This document shows positions 37,262 through 52,438 of a stretch of DNA of 64,000 nucleotides, piece after piece. The notes under the pieces are model-generated. The model saw only the letters and a program-made list of their open reading frames with translations. It searched no databases and was not told the DNA's origin. This stretch comes from Sparassis latifolia (Eukaryota > Basidiomycota > Agaricomycetes > Polyporales > Sparassidaceae). Position 1 is the stretch's first letter, and every line of letters starts with the position of its first letter. The position numbers were made by a program, and so were the translations under genes. Location: the NCBI GenBank assembly GCA_018466975.1, contig CM031559.1, positions 2,046,001-2,110,000 on the forward strand. Direction: 5' to 3'.

Positions 37262-38195
37262 ATGACCCAGCTCAGCTCGAAGTCGGCCGGCACAAAAGAG
37301 GTTCCTGCTGCCTTCGCACTGGGGGACCTTCTTGATGCCATCAAGCAGATCATCAACATGCAGGCGCAGCTGGTTACTGCGGTATCTGCACTCCAGGGTA
37401 TGTCACTTCCTCATTACACTACTGTGGGACTGACAATAAGTATACAGCTGCAGCCACTGCATCGGTGGCGGCGACTCCTGGAGAGCCCACCGTGGAGCTC
37501 CCTGAGGATGTGCCCACTGTCGATCTGCTGACACTGACACTCACAGTCATCGCACCCGTCATTGAGCAGCTGGCTGCTGCCCCACCTCCCGTGATCACTC
37601 CTGTTACCATCATCGAGCAGCCAGCTGTGGCACCCACTCATCCCATCGTCACATCCATTGCTGAGCCCATGGCCACTGTCAATCCCGTCACCCTCATCGA
37701 GCAGCCGGCCACTGCTCCACCTCTTCCCATCATCACCACCACTCCCGCCATCACCACCGCTCCCGTCCTGCAGCTGCCAACTGCTGTCCTCTTGCCTCCC
37801 GTCATCATTGATGCTCCCGTTCCTCATGCTACAATGGCTGCTGTCGCATTTGGACGTCCCCCAGCATACCACGTGGTTGCTGTCGGTGCTGCTGTGCAAC
37901 CACCTCCCCCACCTCCCCCTGCTCCTCCTGTGGCAGCCCCGGTGATCCCTCTTCCTGCTGCCCCATGCTGGTACATCGTGGTCAAGGGACACGCTGTTGG
38001 CGTGTTCTAAGGATGGTAAGTAATTTATTCAAATCTATCACTATCTAGCCTTATACCCTCCCCGCTAGGACTGTCATTTCTCCTCTCATCACTGGGGTCT
38101 CCTGCGCTGTGTTCCAACAGTACCTGAGCGAGGCAGAGGCAAAAAATGCCTTCAACATCACAGATGCCACCGGAGACGTCCAGATCCTTCCATGA
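37262..38195 (+). CDS. KDZ-associated Pro/Val-rich protein ending in an RNase-H1-N/viroplasmin-like domain, one in-frame TAA
   Basis: Exons 37262-37397, 37448-38015 and 38069-38195 join in phase to 277 codons. The N-terminus has a helix (LGDLLDAIKQIINMQAQLV). The middle is a repeat-like Pro/Val/Ala/Ile stretch with recurring IIEQPA / LIEQPA units and a polyproline run. The last 60 codons read CWYIVVKGHAVGVF, then W, then TVISPLITGVSCAVFQQYLS and EAEAKNAF, ending VQILP. The order YxVxxGxxxGVFxxW ... G ... EAExAF is that of the RNase H1 N-terminal (hybrid-binding, viroplasmin-like) fold, which binds RNA/DNA hybrids in RNase H1. TAA 38008-38010 stands where the family has Gln (GVFQGW), consistent with CAA to TAA. 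It lies between the companion gene and the transposase of the same element. Its role in transposition is unknown. Confidence 0.65.
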
Positions 38196-38317
38196 GCGGC
38201 ATGCTGGGTGCTTGCAGCGTGGTGGGACACTCATGGGAATTTACATTTTTAGCTTGCCTTCCATCACACAATTTCTTGGTAGTAGTACCATGTAGTGCTA
38301 CAAATGTACTCTGACGA

Positions 38318-40674
38318 TGCCCCTCGGGGCCTGTGTTGTGGAGTGCCGGCATGCCCTCATTCAGAAAAAAATCTCCCCGTGGACTGGATAGATGCTCCGC
38401 CATCCGAGAGGTAAAAGTTTGTTAGTGCGTGTCAGGAGTGTCAACATCTGAGTTTGTTTGACTTCATAGGTGGCTCGACCGCCTCTTTGTGGCGATTGAT
38501 GGGAACTTCCGAATGAAGCGGAAGAAGGTCTCAAGTGTGGAGAAGGATCCGAGTCTCAATCATGGGTTTGTGTACTTCGTTGAACAGGGTGCATTCCAGG
38601 ACTATTTGGGGAAGTTTCAAGACTGGAAGAGCCTTCGACCTGCAACGAGCATGATGTGTTGAAGCTTGCCAACTTCAAGGGCTCCACAGGACTTGCCGCA
38701 AGTGGTATCACAACTGTTGACTGCGCTCACCATGACATGAAGCATCCGTGTTTCATCGGAGATTTGCAGAAGGGAGAACGGTACGTTATCTGTCGTGCAT
38801 GGTGAGCATGTGACTGACATAGTGGGTTAGATATATCAACATGGATTATGTATTTTTTGAGAGCCTTGCCAACAATGAGCTGCAGGAGATCGTGGTCTCA
38901 TATGACATTACATGCCAGTGGTCGAAACACTTTCATCATCCTGAAGTTCCATGCCTCGGCACACCGCCAATCCTGCCAGACTGACTACTCTTTCTACTAC
39001 ACCCCCCATGTCGGATGCACGGATGGCGAAGCCGTAGAGCGTGCATGGGCATTCACCAACGCTTTTGCCATGAGCACCAAGGAGATGGGACCTGGGTCTC
39101 GGTGTGACCTTCTTGATGATATTTTTGGTGATTACAACTGGCGCAAGGTGTGCAATCAAGGTATGTAGTTCGTGGTTGTGAGATACACTAGCTTACATGC
39201 CCGATAGCCCCAACTCTTCTCGCCAAAATAAAAACTGCCATACCTGAACATGATGAGCACGTCCCCTCCTTCTAACAGTTCACTGCAGTGCTCCCAGGTG
39301 GCCTTGTTCAAGAATGGACAAAAATTGTGGAAGCGTGGGAAGCAGACCCAAAGAACGCTCCCAATCGTCTTACGGTGACGCAACCGAGTATGTCCTTTTG
39401 CATGATCTGTGTGCATAGTGCTAATCCCCATGGTTCCAAGCAATTTCTCAGGCAGCCGTACACTTGCAGCTGGCTGAGGAGGATGCTGAACTTCTCAAGC
39501 GGGGGCTCAGGATGAACATTCACCACGAAGTGTCCCCAAGTATGATGATAATGGCTGGCTTAGAATTGCAAGAGCAACAGTAAGTACACAGACACCTAAT
39601 GATGATTGTCAAACTAATCTTTTATGCAGACATCATCTCAGGACAGATATTGCCGCAATGACCCAACATGCCACAGACCTCCAGCGTGTGAAGATAATTG
39701 AGTGGCGTAATGCATTGCAGCAGAAGATTGACAATTGGATGGAAACTCAACAACTGTACATGCCCGGGGTTGTAGGCTTGTGGACGGAGGATATCGCTGA
39801 GCGTGGTGCTGAACAAGAGGTGGCCGTGCAAGACATGAAGCTCTATCTGCCATCTGAGGTGGTTGGCATCGTGTTGGTGGGCCAGATATCGTGCGATGAC
39901 CAGCTGAGCATCTACGAGTTTCACCTCCGTGTTGCTCAAGCTTTCAATGTGCTCAATGACATGTGTTGCCACCTGCGCCTGTGGTCCCAGATGTACAAGC
40001 TGAAGGATCGGTTCGTGCAGGGTCAGCACCACAATACAAGGGCAAAGACGACAATTGCCGGTGTCCAGGAGAAGATAGATGCAGATGTGGTGCGGTACCG
40101 ACATGCTTGCACTTCTGTGGTACATCTCAGTCTGCTGCTCGTCGGTCACTGCATGGTCCCACCTGACCTAAGGGTGCTGGAAGACAAGGATATTCGTGAG
40201 ATGATAGAGGGAGAGGAAGGCGATACAGAGGGATGGCGGTCGCTCTCTTGGATCTGAAGGGTGCAAGGACTCGAGGATGATGCAGGGAGCAATGATCTAA
40301 ATGACACCCGAGTACAGGAAGGTCCGCACATTACCTTTTTCCATCTCAATTTGTACTGCTAACCTTTCATAACAGCTGTCCGGATTGAGTGGTGCAAGGC
40401 TCGTGCCAGGGCGCATCAATGGACTGAAGAATGCAAACAGGTCAAGGAAGAGATATGCCGCATCCCCGAGTTTCATGAATGGCATGCCCACTGGTGGGAG
40501 GAGCAGGCGGCAAGGTGAACCATGGCAACCGTGGAGGAACAGGAGGGGCTCATCATGTGCACCTATCACCAGGCCGCCATTCAGCACGAAATGGCCGCAT
40601 TTGCCAAATATGCATTCCGTTTTGTGCTGGTGTGGTTGAACAGCGGAGAGATCCCTGCTGACAGTGACGAGTAG
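38318..40674 (+). pseudogene. KDZ transposase, 5'-truncated and decayed
   Basis: Joined pieces read VPACPHSEKNLPVDW, then WLDRLFVAIDGNFRMKRK (first catalytic-region block), GFVYFVEQGAFQDYL, a frameshift near 38630, CNEHDVLKLANFKGSTGLAA, TVDCAHHDMKHP, DLQKGERYINMDYVFF, VVSYDITCQWSKHF (second Asp), and, after a frame change and apparent deletion near 38930, FHASAHRQSCQTDYSFYYTP, GCTDGEAVERAWAFTN and LDDIFGDYNWRKV. A long helical tail (about 39450-40674) includes KIIEWRNALQQKIDNW and RIEWCKARARAHQWTEEC. This is the standard KDZ order. Stops at 39273-39275 (TAA), 40255-40257 (TGA after LSWI) and 40516-40518 (TGA) sit where Gln, Trp and Trp are expected. The N-terminal CxC cysteine cluster usually fused to such transposases is absent; only about 120 bases separate it from the preceding gene. 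Confidence 0.85.
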
Positions 40675-41239
40675 TGGGGGGCGCTGAGGCTTCGCGCTTG
40701 CTAAGCGGCGGTATATTTCAGAGTGCAAGTATCATGTTTTGTGGCCATCTTTTCACTAACGTCTTTCTTCTTGTGTATGATACTTGGCTCTACTTGTAGA
40801 GCAGACGTCCATGCGTGGTGAGGGTCTTGATATATTTTGATGTCCGTGCATTGTGGCACCAGTTTCTCCAGTTGGCTAGAGTGTTTGATAGTATTCTTGT
40901 GTGTACCTGCTCCATCTACCTATGTTGATAGCGAGATTAATGTATTTATTGCAATTCCGAGAGTATTGGCATGGATGATGTCACGGAATATCAGGCGGTG
41001 AGGCAGCGCTGACATGTCGATCTGGATCTGATCATCTGGAGGAGATCTGATACAGATGATGAGATCTGACCCATAGCTTTGGTAGCGCCAGATGGGGCAG
41101 GGCGGGGAAGGTGGGCGGGCAGGTGGGAGCTGATGTAATTGGAAATTACTCCGTTGGGAAGGCGCACTCGGCGAGGTGGCAAGATACATGGCGTGGGGGT
41201 GGCGGATGTGCCGGAAAGGCGGCCCTACTGTAGTCTCAG

Positions 41240-41345
41240 GCATTCATATATAAGTGATACATCAGTAGCTGTCAGGGGAGCCATTAATACATAACCATTA
41301 TGCTACCAGTACAGTAGTTTATGTATCACTCTGCCAACTAGTGGT
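41240..41345 (-). repeat. right terminal inverted repeat of the KDZ element
   Basis: Reverse complement matches 33662-33780: TGATACATCA, AGCCATTAATACAT, TGCTACCAGTACAG, then TGTATCACTCTGCC. Divergence between the two ends suggests an old insertion, or ends that were never identical. Confidence 0.75.
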
Positions 41346-41534
41346 GCGCAATCTGTAGTCCGAGGAGCTCAGAAGTCCGAGGAGACAACCTGGCATGTTC
41401 CTCCAAACATGTGTTATACCTGGTTCAGTTTATCCTTTTTCACCTGTATCTACTCAACGCCTCGGCGCGATCGCTAGCTATAGCTGGCAGCGCTGATCGT
41501 GCTGTATATACCTTACCATTGCTCGTTGGATGCC

Positions 41535-41700
41535 CCAGAGACTCTTTGTCCTGGTGCATCCACATACATCTACCTCTGCCTATTTACATGTACTGTTACT
41601 TACAGCCATTGCAGTGACCTCTGTGTCACTGCAAGGTATGAATATATATAGAGACTCTTTGTCCTGGTGCATCCACTGACCTCCATGTCACTGCAAGGAT
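41535..41700. repeat. interspersed direct duplication
   Basis: The block GAGACTCTTTGTCCTGGTGC followed by ATCCAC occurs at about 41535 and again at about 41652. A second block, TGACCTC.(T/A)GTCACTGCAAGG, occurs at about 41616 and about 41678. The arrangement implies a local duplication of about 65-115 bases with later change. No gene is involved. Confidence 0.65.
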
Positions 41701-44700
41701 GCTCTCTGGTCTGTCTGCCCTCCAGCCATACTGCTGCGCTCACTCGGCTTTGCCATTCTGACCTAAGTTGGTCGCCCTGTTGCTTCTCGCACTCTGATAC
41801 ACTCTGTGGCACATTTTAATGAAAATTAGTGTCTGTAACTGAGTGCATTATATGCTGTCTAAATAGAATAAAAAGGCTGCTTATGTACAGTTTCAGGTGA
41901 GGTGCACAACTATGATAACATTAATATGCAGTCAAATCTGCACACTGGGACTTTTCTCATATTCAATGCATGTTCTGCTGGTAAAAATCATGACTTGCAG
42001 TACTTGTGATATCATGGAAATTTTTTTAGGTTGCAGGAGAACCTCACTGCATTCAGATAGCTACAGTGAATGCAACCATACTGGGCTGAAGTTTAATTGT
42101 GCTATAAGATGGACATGCACTCTTGCCCGAAGGGCGAGGAGAAAATTTGAAGGAGTTCTGCATGCCATTGATATGTAAAACTTACAGAGCCTGGGTTTCT
42201 TTAGTTGCATCACTAGAAGAGCAATCTCCGCAGTTGTGTTTGCATGTCTTACTGTACTACATGGTTTGAATATAACTCTAGAAAATCATCTTGGATTTTG
42301 TGTAAGTGACATGAAACCCGATGTCCATACACCAAGGCACCTGTGTCAATAGATGTCAAAGGTAATCTTGAGATTATGTAGTCTGATAAGCAGCATAAAT
42401 TTATAAGAGCTTATAGTATAAAGGCGATGCTCTGGCCGAGTTGGTCGAAATGCTACAGTATATTGACTTTGTGTTTAATTGTGACAGTGAACAGAACTCA
42501 AAAGAAAATGTTTTTAATCAGCAGCATAAAAGCTTGTATGAAAAAACTATAAGCACTTACACATGCAGACTATAAGCACTCACCTAATTGAGCTACAAGT
42601 ACTTATACTTGAAGTAAGTAAAACAGACTATATAATCTTAAGATTAACAATGTTTACTATTGCCTGTGTGCAGGAGTTGAGGACATGCTGGGCATCACAC
42701 AAAGCTGCAGAGTGAATACTTTCTCACTTGCTTGAATTAATTTCATTTAATTTATTTAATTTCCTGCCGACCCTACCACTATAAGGAGACTGCCGTAATT
42801 TCCATGTCAGACCTCCAGGCATATGGCCACGTGTCTCAGCAAATATAATATTGGCACCAACTACTATTTGGCATCGTCCACATGCTGTGCACACACCGCA
42901 CATCAGGTCGCGCTCATCATTGTTGGGGTAATGAGCTCGACTATCTTTTCATTTTCTCGATTCTGGCCCTTTTTTATTCTTCATATACAGTATTTTTGGT
43001 GTACCAATTATAGAGTATACTAATGGGTGAATCATACTATGGCTTACAAGATCGTCAGCACCCCCTCTGTAAGGAGCCTAGATCCTTATGCTCACCAGGG
43101 CTGCAGTGGACTCAATATATAGCCAAAGTAAGCTAAGACTGAGTGTAGATACAGCTAGATGGTGAGTGTAAAGGATATAAAGCAACTTGCTTAGGTAAGT
43201 AGTAAGCAGTCCATAACGAGTAACAGTTGTCAGAACCGACCCATTACACCCTCCAAGTCGGCACCTTGCTCAATTAGCCCTTTCCCCTCCCTCTACCCTT
43301 AGTTATCTCTTATATGTATGATTTTATAGTACTGCATTATTGTTGACGTTGAACGAGCTCAAACAGATCGGTATTGAAGGAGTCCCTTCTTAACCTGAAA
43401 TGTAATGCACACTCACACTGGCTAGTCACTGGCCGAAGTCTGCTGCGAGCATCAGCAGTGGGGTTTCAAGGTGTGACATCCACCATAACACCGTCATCTA
43501 ACCTCCCAGTGCAAAAAAATGAGACCATTACTGTTACAATGCTCTTCAGTTATGGCATGTCTTTTCTTTTTCTTTTCTTCATTCCCTTTACTTTACCAGG
43601 CCATGCTCTTCAGTTATGGCACATCTTTTCTTTTTCTTTTCTTCATTCCCTTTACTTTACCAGACCACATGATCCACCACATGACTCATCGGAGCGCAAC
43701 CTCCGATTCTTTAATATCCAGATGTTCAGAACCCCTAGTCTAGGGTTACACCAGATCTAACTCCGGACCTTCCTCTTATCACGCATGCGAGACATGTATG
43801 TTCGCCTCACTGCCACCTTGTCCTGATACATGACAACTCAGTATCCCCATTAGTACTGATTATCTCTCACGATCTTATTCAGCTTTCCCATACATATTAC
43901 TTCCTCGCTGTTACCTTGCCCAGACATCATTTCACCTTGTCTAGCCAATGAATGATCCCGTATTACTGCATAGTACTGCGGATACCTTTTGTATAAATAG
44001 ACGACCTTATCGAGCTGGATCCTCATCTTGACCTGATTACCATTAAACCAACTTTTCACTTGCCTCTGACTGAGATTGACCATTAGTAGCAGACAGCTAC
44101 TGCGAGTCATAAGAATGAACTCTGATTGACCTTCAGTGCAAGGACATCACCAGAAGTGTCTCCTGAATGGACTTGTGTCTTAGACGAAGACTTTGTCTTG
44201 TGACGACTCAACTTGACACTTGTGTTTTACTGCTGTGTAACATTAGGTCGAGATCTCTTTACTCTCTGTGACTTCCCAAAGTCTAACAATGAACTACCAA
44301 CTGGACCGAACCTTGTAGACTGAACGATACATCCAGATTCAATTGCTGAAGCGCCGTTTGAGATTACTTTGTAATTAAGGCAGCTGAAGGGATAGACTGA
44401 TCACTCATCTTCGGAGAGGGGTCTGTCTGAGAGACCAATAGGCTGAGGAGGCTGAGGTAATCACTCGAGCAATTAGCAAATAGGTGTATCAGTTTAAAGA
44501 CAGAAGACACTCTACAAGCTTGTTAGCCGACGATGAATGAACCCACTCAGTTGAGAATGGTGTGCAGTCTACGTGTAGACATAGGCCACACAGAAGAATC
44601 TATCCACACTGGATTTGAACTATATCAACCCGACTGCTCTTCCCTAGCAGTACCTTGAACTCCTCCCATCTCAAGCAGAGTGGGACGAGCAGAGGAACCA

Positions 44701-44705
44701 CCAGT
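41701..44705. other. AT-rich gene-free stretch
   Basis: About 3 kb of markedly AT-rich sequence with no supportable coding region. A minus-strand frame at 43850-44110 contains QVKSWFNGNQVKMR, which recalls both the WFxN motif of the companion genes and a homeodomain helix, but it has no context. A possible solo LTR start (tgtcagaaccgacccattac, 43230) could not be paired with an end. Confidence 0.4.
43539..43666. repeat. 64-base tandem repeat, two units
   Basis: Two head-to-tail copies of a unit starting atgctcttcagttatggca and ending ctttactttaccag, differing at a few positions. The unit contains a long T/C-rich run (tcttttctttttcttttctt). Confidence 0.85.
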
Positions 44706-44711
44706 GGTGGC

Positions 44712-45506
44712 CAGTATTATATAACAATACTGCAGGTAGCTGGGCAAGGTGTTGTTCACTACTCACCAGTTCTTGTCAATTGTCAAAGTTATTGTTAACA
44801 ACAGTCTGAGAGGATTGTAATACAATAACAACTTGTACAAAAAAACTTGCACTTAGCCAGGCTTGAACCTTGGTCTTCCAACTAACTACTCTATTAAACC
44901 ATGCATTTCTCTTAGCCTCAATTCTATATAAGGCTACTGCCTTCTCTAATATACATATTAGAATCTTTTGTAATAACTACTATATCCTGTTGTTACTGTG
45001 GCTTCTAATAGTTATTTGCCTACATTTTTCTATTTATTTCACTCTTCTAATAGCTTTATTACATCTATAAATTTTGATATTACAGTTTTAATCTTATTTG
45101 AATATTTACTGAACTAAAAAGGAAATGCTTAATATTAGGCACTCAAAGACTTATTAACAGGGACATCAATCACTGTTAGAAGCCACAGTAAGAACAGAAT
45201 ATAGTAGTTATTACAGAAGATTCTAATATGTATATTAGAGAAGGCAGTAGCCTTATATAGAATTGAGGCTGAAAAGAATGCATGGTCCAATGGAGCAGTT
45301 GGTGGATTGTGTGTGCGGCATGTGCTTATGTAATCATGTGTCCGGAAGACCAGGGTTTAAGCCTGGCTAAGTGCAAGTTCTTTTGTACAAGTTGTTATTG
45401 TATTACAATCCTCTCAGACTGTTGTTAACAATAACTTTGACAATTAACAAGAACTGGTGAGTAGTGAACAACACCTTGCCTAGCTACCTGGGCCATTGTT
45501 ATACAA
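44712..45506. repeat. large foldback (inverted repeat) with Pol III-box-like motifs
   Basis: The arms, about 44712-45030 and 45172-45506, are near-complementary: ggtgttgttcactactcacc pairs with ggtgagtagtgaacaacacc, caacagtctgagaggattgt with acaatcctctcagactgttg, and atatacatattagaatct with agattctaatatgtatat. About 140 bases form the loop. Each arm, read outward, contains a tRNA-like pair: an A-box-like CATGGTxxAATxGAGxAGTT and a B-box-like GGTTCAAGCC (left arm) or GGTTTAAGCC (right arm). This may be two SINE copies inserted head to head, or a foldback transposon. Confidence 0.75.
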
Positions 45507-45544
45507 AAGTGGGAACCACAGCTGGAGGAACGTACACGTTATAA

Positions 45545-47290
<1,746 letters not shown>

Positions 47291-47506
47291 ACCACTGAAA
47301 CTTCTCCGACCTCATTTGGACATTCAGAATCTATCAGAGAAATCATGGCCGATGACACTGAGCGTGGCGAGTTACCTGCAGTGCGGAATGATACCGAACC
47401 AGATGACCCACCATTAGAACCCTCTATGGATCAATTTGATGATGACGATCTAGTTATCTCCTATATCGCAGGAGAACCAGTTATTGGAATATTTGAACTC
47501 ATTTAG

Positions 47507-47596
<90 letters not shown>

Positions 47597-47746
47597 TGAT
47601 CCCCATTATTCTGTAATGCACAGAATACGGTCTTTTATAAACTATTTGGTAAATCACAGAAATTGGCACAACAGGCACACAAGAAAGTGTCCATTGTAAA
47701 CAAACCCAAAACCATTGAGGAGTTGGTTCCCGACTAACTTCACAAT

Positions 47747-49009
<1,263 letters not shown>

Positions 49010-49076
49010 AGTCTCAAATTATCACAATTCAATCTTCACCTCATTCACGTCCCTGGCATGCAGATAATTTAATCTG

Positions 49077-50630
<1,554 letters not shown>

Positions 50631-50986
50631 AGGAAAGGAAAACTGGAATGACTACCACGATGGTCTTCCTCATTATCTTCCTAATCGTCCTCCACTGTAC
50701 GACCCTCACTTTTCTTTGGATCATCCACCGAATCCTTATCAGATGACTCATCGAGCACATGCTCTTCACACGAGACAACCCACATGCTAACGGCTGAGGT
50801 GACCAGAATGATGCTTGGAACTGATCAGACAGTTCCTATCTCCGTGGGAATACTCCTTATCGCCCAATGGATTTTCATCTATTTGATTGTCACCCACATC
50901 CACAATATTCTATTTCACATCACAGATAACCGTGATCCCCTTAATGACTGAAAGGTATAAAAGGAGGAAAAGACAGTGTATCATCA

Positions 50987-51418
50987 ATGCCCACTTCTGC
51001 TATTGACACTCTTGTCAACAACATACTCACCGAAGTCGCTTCCACAATTATGAATACTCCTGCATCACCTACACTTGTCGATGGAGTACCTTCTCAAACA
51101 CAAACACCCTTTATCTGAGCTCCATCGCCCTCACTTTCAATCGAACTCAGTCACACATTGGATGAACAAGAATTTGCCATGCGTCTGATTTCAGCCATCC
51201 ACGTCCCCATTGACTTCACAGACATTCTCATTGCCCTACAGAATCACCCGCAAGATTGACAAGCGGTGGTTTCTATGCAGCGAGCATTAGAAATGGTCGA
51301 GTGGATACAGATGGCCAGACAAAAGCTCATCTCAGCAGAAGAAAGGACGAGTAGAGCCCAAACCAGAGTTGACCAAGTATGGTCTTTGATGCGCAGTATG
51401 GTCACTCGTACAGTGTAA
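50987..51418 (+). pseudogene. post-pol ORF of the chromovirus, unknown function
   Basis: A 144-codon frame (MPTSAIDTLVNNILTEVAST ... LMRSMVTRTV) lies between the chromodomain and the LTR. It is open except for TGA at 51116-51118 and 51257-51259. The second half is helical (QRALEMVEWIQMARQKLISA). The position corresponds to the longer zinc-knuckle ORF of the third gypsy element at 61.4-62.8 kb, but the two show little direct similarity. Function is unknown. Confidence 0.5.
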
Positions 51419-51674
51419 GAGATCTGGAGGGAGCATGGGGTCTGGTGTCAACTCGGGGTGTGCATGGGCCTTGGCCGGAGGAGCTTTTGACTCCTGGTCA
51501 AGTGAGTGGTACTTCACTATGGTTCTCCGGGCGTGGCAAAAGGGAAAGTACGCCAGGCTATCACAGTTGTTCATTGATATCAAATTTATGATAGTGGGTT
51601 AAGGATGCCTAAGCTATACGTGTGATTCGTTGTCTGAAGTCAGAATGGTAGTCTGCACAATACAGATGGGGGAG

Positions 51675-52030
51675 TGTAGGAGAGGATGCATAGCAATCAT
51701 GTGCAAGGGCTTGCATTCTGTCTTCTGATATGATGCCTACAACTAGTGCAGGGCTTAATGGGTTTTCTTATATGAGGCCTACAACTGGTGCAGGGCTTTC
51801 CGAGTCTTCTTCATCTTCTTATCTGAGTGCCTACAACCTGTGCAGGGATTACCGAGTCTTTGTCATCTTCCTATCCGTGTGCCTACAACTGTGTGCAGGG
51901 CTTACTGAGTGCGTGTGTCGTAAATGATGTGCCTGGCCAATAACTTTCCTACGTGCTTTCCGAGAACTTTCTGAGAACAGTTTGAGTATCTAGCAACCGT
52001 GTGCTAGACTACCCAAAAGAAACTATACAA
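51675..52030 (+). repeat. 3' LTR of the chromovirus (end not fixed)
   Basis: Starts TGTAGGAGAGGATGC immediately after a purine tract. The 3' boundary is unclear because repeat-bearing sequence of the neighbouring minus-strand element follows. Confidence 0.55.
51734..51910. repeat. four interspersed copies of a 22-base motif in the LTR
   Basis: GCCTACAACTAGTGCAGGGC and three variants occur at about 51734, 51777, 51829 and 51881, spaced 43-52 bases. Such arrays inside LTRs are often enhancer-like, but no function is shown here. Confidence 0.75.
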
Positions 52031-52210
52031 AGGAGAAAGTAGGAAGGAGAAATCTCTTAGAACCTTCATGTCCAATAGCATAAAGTGAGCAGGGAGAAAC
52101 AGGGAAGATAAAATTCTTGGGACCTCCATGTCCAATAGCATAAAGCGAGCAGGGAGAAGTAGGGAGAAAGCACTTTCCGAGTTTTTCCTGTCCAATAGCA
52201 TAATGTGAGC
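52031..52210. repeat. 60-base tandem repeat, three units
   Basis: The motif catgtccaatagcataa followed by gtgagcagggagaa (variants) recurs with an exact 60-base period. Probably part of the 3' LTR of the minus-strand gypsy element that ends near 52254. Confidence 0.85.
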
Positions 52211-52438
52211 ATCAGGTGACACGCTCGGCCAACATTCTGTGATTCTGTCTTAGTCACGTGATTTCTTCATCGAGCGCTACACCGGTGGTCATGTGTTCAC
52301 AAGCCAAACACTTTTGGTGCGTGACATCGGCCTCAGTAATGATGGGTCCTGAATGATCTGGTTGGTGCAGGGGGAAAAGAAGCGGGTTGTTGAGATGATA
52401 ACACTCTAATTGTGAGTAGTGGAATGTGAGGACAATGT

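Larger units (their letters stand above)
33662..41345. mobile_element. KDZ-superfamily DNA transposon with three genes, about 7.7 kb
   Basis: Diverged inverted repeats of about 100 bases bound the element. Reading inward from each end, both give GGCA..TGATA.ATAA, then CTGTA.TGGTAGCA and ATGTATTAATGGCT, then TGATGTATCACT.ATATAT. Between them lie, in order, an AT-hook/WYNN companion gene (-), an RNase-H1-N/viroplasmin-like companion gene (+) and a KDZ transposase (+). The exact termini and target duplication could not be fixed. All three genes carry in-frame stops, so this copy is no longer autonomous. Confidence 0.75.

Noticed and set aside
37414..37992. Minus-strand frame rich in Asp, Gly, Ser and His opposite the Pro/Val-rich gene
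   Set aside because: It is the antisense shadow of the repetitive Pro/Val codons at 37.45-37.99 kb. Its composition follows from that and it has no domain.
42428..42475. tRNA-like A box (ctggccgagttggtcgaaatgc)
   Set aside because: No B box, acceptor stem or cloverleaf could be found downstream. At best it is a remnant of a tRNA-derived repeat.
43230..43790. Solo LTR beginning TGTCAGAACC
   Set aside because: The start looks LTR-like, but no matching CA end, target duplication or second copy is present in the window.
43850..44110. Homeodomain-like helix QVKSWFNGNQVKMR in a short minus-strand frame
   Set aside because: No preceding helices of a homeodomain, no start and no exon context. The match is short enough to be chance or a relic of the WFxN family.
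51734..52210. CRISPR-like repeat array
   Set aside because: The repeats vary, the spacers are not unique, and the array lies in LTR sequence of a eukaryotic genome. No cas genes exist here.
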